Assembly: GCA_031285625.1 (NCBI GenBank)
Contig: JAITVV010000092.1
Location: 1 to 64,000 of the forward strand
Length of the DNA: 64,000 nucleotides
Reading direction: 5' to 3'
Source: Prevotella sp.
GTDB taxonomy: Bacteria > Bacteroidota > Bacteroidia > Bacteroidales > Dysgonomonadaceae
The translations under genes and the position numbers were made by a program. Numbering within the stretch: the stretch's first letter is position 1; each line of letters starts with the position of its first letter. Shown piece after piece: positions 61,023 to 64,000 of this stretch. The notes under the pieces were generated by a model that made no database searches, had not been told where the DNA came from, and saw only the letters and a program-made list of their open reading frames with translations.

Positions 61023-63992
61023 TTATTTAGCCACGTCAACAACTTTATCTTGTTTTCTCTTCAGCATTGCCCAAGCAACAGGGGTTGCAACAAACAAAGA
61101 TGAATATGTACCGATAATGATACCAATAAAGATAGCAAATGTAAAGCTACGGATAGTATCACCTCCCAACAGGAAGATAATAAATACACCTAACAAGGTA
61201 CTCATAGCTGTATTTACTGTACGGCCTAATGTCGAGTTCAAAGCTTCATTTATAGTCTCTGTTACATTTCTCTTCGGATAAGTAGTTCTGATTTCACGAA
61301 TACGGTCAAAAATAACAACTTTATCATTGATAGAGTAACCTACTACTGTTAATATCGCAGCGATAAACGACTGGTCAATTTCCATTGAGAACGGCATGAT
61401 CTTATAAAGAATAGAATACAATAGGATTACAACAATAGCATCATGTGCCACAGCAACCAATGTACCTACCGAGAACGCCACATCGCGGAAACGAATCAAT
61501 ATATATAATCCCATACATAAGATAGCGAAAATAACCGCTATCGATGCAGATTGTTGTAAATCTTCAGCTACACTCGGTCCTACACGTTGAGAACTGATAA
61601 TATAGTTGTCAATTGTTGTACCAGGAGTAAGATCACTTTGCAGTGCTTTAGTCATCTTAGCTCTGATCTCAGCTTCTACATCATCTCCTGTCTCTTCTAC
61701 CTTGTAGTTAGTAGTAATACGTACCTGACTGGAAGTAGATGCCTGACTGGCAGAACCACTGGTCAATACAAGAACAGTTGATCCTTCAAATTCAGGTACT
61801 AATAATTTCTCAACTTCATCAGCATTTACATTTTTCTCAAAACGAACCAGATAGTTACGTCCTCCTGTAAAATCAATACCCCAGTTCAGGCTATTGATAA
61901 ACATTGAAGCAATACCGGCAACCGCAATAACAGCTGTAAGAATAAGAATTTTCTTTGTCAGACCCAGGAAGTCAATCTTGGTATTAACAAACAAGTTTTT
62001 AGTTATAGGAGTTGTAAAAGTCAGATTTCTGAATTTACCTCTGTTCAACATGAAATCGTAGAACAAACGGGTAAGGAATACTGCTGTAATAAATGAAGCA
62101 ACGATACCAATAATCAATGTGGTAGCAAAACCTTGTATAGCTCCGGTACCAAATATAATTAATATAGCCGCAGTAATTACAGAAGTTAAGTTGGCATCAA
62201 AGATAGCCGAAAATGCATGCTTATATCCATCCATTATAGCCACTTTAGTATTCTTTCCGGCACGTAATTCCTCTTTTGCACGTTCATAGATCAATACGTT
62301 TGCATCGACAGCCATACCCAGTGATAATACCAACCCGGTAATACCTGGTAAAGTCATTACAGCGCCAAATGATGCAAGAATACCCATCGTGAAGAACAGG
62401 TTAAGTAATAACGCACCATTTGCAATTAATCCAGGAATCACACCATATGCAAGACACATATATGCCATTACTATAATAAGGGCAAGAACGAATGATATCA
62501 TACCAGCCTGAATAGCTTCTTCTCCCAAAGAAGGCCCAACAATATCTTCCTGAACGATACTTACACCGGCTTTCATTTTACCTGACTTCAAGACATTTTC
62601 CAAGTCTTTTGCATCATCTACAGTAAATCGCCCTGTAATTTGAGAACGTCCCCCTTCAATTTTATTTTGCACATTCGGAGCAGAGTAAACAGATCCGTCA
62701 AGGACAATTGCAATGCTCTTACCTATTTCAGATTGTGTAATTGTAGCCCAACGCTGAGTTCCAGTAGAGTTCATTTGCATATCCACTTCCCATGCAGCAC
62801 TATGTTGTGACTGATCAGCTTTAGCTGAAACAACAACTTCTCCATCCAATGCTGCACCCTTCTTCAATCCGTCACCACGAAGAGAATATAGAGCAAACAA
62901 TGTTTCTCTTGGATCTTCAGCTTTAAAGCCCCAAGCAAATTTCAGATCGTTTGGATATAGATCCCTATATTTATATAAAATAGTATTTATTGCAGCTGTA
63001 TCATTCTTATTTACAAATCCGACTATAGATCCGCCAACAAATGTGTTAAATAAATCCCTGAAAGATTTATTAAAGCCTAACTTAGCCGGCACACTCGCTT
63101 TTAAAGAATCAACAACAGGAGTTCCTAAAGAATCGGCAGCAACAGTTGCAGAATTACCAACAGCAGCTAAAGCTTCTTTAGAGCGTTGATCTAAAGCCTC
63201 AATATAGCCTTGTATTTCCTGTAGGTTATAGGTTTTCCAAAATTCAAGATTTGCACTACCTTGTAATAGCTTTTTCACACGCTCAGGTTCTTTAATACCC
63301 GGCAATTCTATCATAATACGTTCTGCACGGTCTAACTTTTGAATATTTGGAGCAACAACCCCAAAACGGTCGATACGTGTACGAAGTACGTTGAACGAAT
63401 TATCAGCTATACTTTGTAATTCTGTTCTAAGAACACCTACTACTTTATTATCATCATCTGTTGGAGTAATCTGATCTCTCAATTTAGTTGTAAAAATAGG
63501 TGCCAGTTTATTATTCCCGTTATTAGCTTTGAACTTATCAACAAATATAGTGATATAGTCACGGTTACTACCTTTCCGGTTTTCATCCGAAGCTTGATTT
63601 AGAGCTGTAATAAATGCGTCATTATCTTCATCACCAAGTGAACGAAGTACAGCAGCAGCATCTACTTCCACGATAACACTCATACCACCTTTCAGGTCAA
63701 GTCCCAGTCCTATTTCTTTTTCGCGACATTCCTTAAGGGTATATCCTATACTGTCGTTTCTGATAGGCCAAACTTTCTCTGTAGACATTGAGTCCAGATA
63801 GCGATTGTATTCTTGATTGTACAACTCTTCGTACAATTGTTGATTGTCTTTTGCATGCTCCGAAGCATATGCAGTTGCAAATTTTTCTGCTTTACTTTCA
63901 TAACTTTTGGTTACAAATGTAAAAGACAAGTAAAATAAGCATACTACTGTAAGGAGTATGGCAAATGTCATTACAAAGCCTTTGTTTTGCAT
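61023..63992 (-). CDS. secDF: Fused protein translocase subunit SecDF
   Basis: 989 residues that join SecD (about 1-650) and SecF (about 660-989) in one chain, the usual form in Bacteroidota. SecD features: KECREKEIGLGLDLKGGMSV, the periplasmic P1 region with a long insertion (about 245-350), and LVLSLGMAVDANVLIYERAK. SecF features: NSLNWGIDFTGGRNYLVRFE and VVGYSINDKVVIFDRIREI. The conserved Asp residues of the proton-relay TM segments are in these motifs. It pulls exported proteins through SecYEG with the proton gradient. The start ATG is 9 bases from the window end, so the promoter is outside. Confidence 0.98.
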   Translation of the reverse strand: MQNKGFVMTFAILLTVVCLFYLSFTFVTKSYESKAEKFATAYASEHAKDNQQLYEELYNQEYNRYLDSMSTEKVWPIRNDSIGYTLKECREKEIGLGLDLKGGMSVIVEVDAAAVLRSLGDEDNDAFITALNQASDENRKGSNRDYITIFVDKFKANNGNNKLAPIFTTKLRDQITPTDDDNKVVGVLRTELQSIADNSFNVLRTRIDRFGVVAPNIQKLDRAERIMIELPGIKEPERVKKLLQGSANLEFWKTYNLQEIQGYIEALDQRSKEALAAVGNSATVAADSLGTPVVDSLKASVPAKLGFNKSFRDLFNTFVGGSIVGFVNKNDTAAINTILYKYRDLYPNDLKFAWGFKAEDPRETLFALYSLRGDGLKKGAALDGEVVVSAKADQSQHSAAWEVDMQMNSTGTQRWATITQSEIGKSIAIVLDGSVYSAPNVQNKIEGGRSQITGRFTVDDAKDLENVLKSGKMKAGVSIVQEDIVGPSLGEEAIQAGMISFVLALIIVMAYMCLAYGVIPGLIANGALLLNLFFTMGILASFGAVMTLPGITGLVLSLGMAVDANVLIYERAKEELRAGKNTKVAIMDGYKHAFSAIFDANLTSVITAAILIIFGTGAIQGFATTLIIGIVASFITAVFLTRLFYDFMLNRGKFRNLTFTTPITKNLFVNTKIDFLGLTKKILILTAVIAVAGIASMFINSLNWGIDFTGGRNYLVRFEKNVNADEVEKLLVPEFEGSTVLVLTSGSASQASTSSQVRITTNYKVEETGDDVEAEIRAKMTKALQSDLTPGTTIDNYIISSQRVGPSVAEDLQQSASIAVIFAILCMGLYILIRFRDVAFSVGTLVAVAHDAIVVILLYSILYKIMPFSMEIDQSFIAAILTVVGYSINDKVVIFDRIREIRTTYPKRNVTETINEALNSTLGRTVNTAMSTLLGVFIIFLLGGDTIRSFTFAIFIGIIIGTYSSLFVATPVAWAMLKRKQDKVVDVAK

Positions 63993-64000
63993 TTTGGATT

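Overview
The window is AT-rich chromosomal DNA from a member of the Bacteroidota, most likely order Bacteroidales. Signs are: recurrent -7 boxes of the TAnnTTTG type; no obvious Shine-Dalgarno sequences; many lipoproteins and outer-membrane barrels; an S46 dipeptidyl-peptidase; a fused SecDF; an ECF sigma/FecR locus; a CarboxypepD_reg-type TonB receptor; and a GldB homologue. Gene content fits Dysgonomonas or Parabacteroides relatives, but the genus cannot be fixed from sequence reading alone.

Layout. 1-1.9 kb is the right end of an integrated element: a GC-richer tail-type gene, a small gene and a tyrosine integrase abutting an initiator tRNA gene. 2-5.6 kb holds an outer-membrane barrel protein and two low-complexity lipoproteins, one collagen-like and one with eight 57-bp Glu/Arg/Gln repeats. 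6-12.2 kb is a MarR-RND tripartite efflux operon. 12.3-21 kb is mostly housekeeping: hydrolase lipoprotein, thioredoxin, DnaE, acyl-CoA ligase and HemW, with a probable SUKH gene remnant at 17.7 kb. 21-27.2 kb contains a secreted HExxH metallopeptidase, then an ECF sigma/FecR pair flanked by two paralogous CarboxypepD_reg proteins, one carrying an STN domain but no barrel. 27.2-35.6 kb has a glycosyltransferase, a YqhD-like dehydrogenase, a TonB receptor, a flippase and a DPP7-type peptidase.

36-43.4 kb is a six-gene minus-strand cluster (SpoIIM-like, membrane protein, DUF4129, DUF4350, MoxR, DUF58) with a divergent RDD gene. 43.4-44.9 kb is a radical SAM/SPASM enzyme beside a Gly-rich lipoprotein. 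45-49.9 kb is a glycan-storage operon (debranching enzyme, GT4 synthase, GH57). 50-64 kb has lgt, an FprA flavoprotein, a barrel protein, an AraC regulator, several small proteins, tsaD, gldB, a frameshifted membrane gene, dnaB, an unknown gene and secDF.

Most likely under-described items: the radical SAM/lipoprotein pair; the ECF/FecR locus whose partner is a barrel-less STN protein; the MoxR/SpoIIM/RDD cluster; and a GTGACAAAAGTAACA inverted-repeat element found in two intergenic regions. No CRISPR array, insertion sequence or rRNA was seen.
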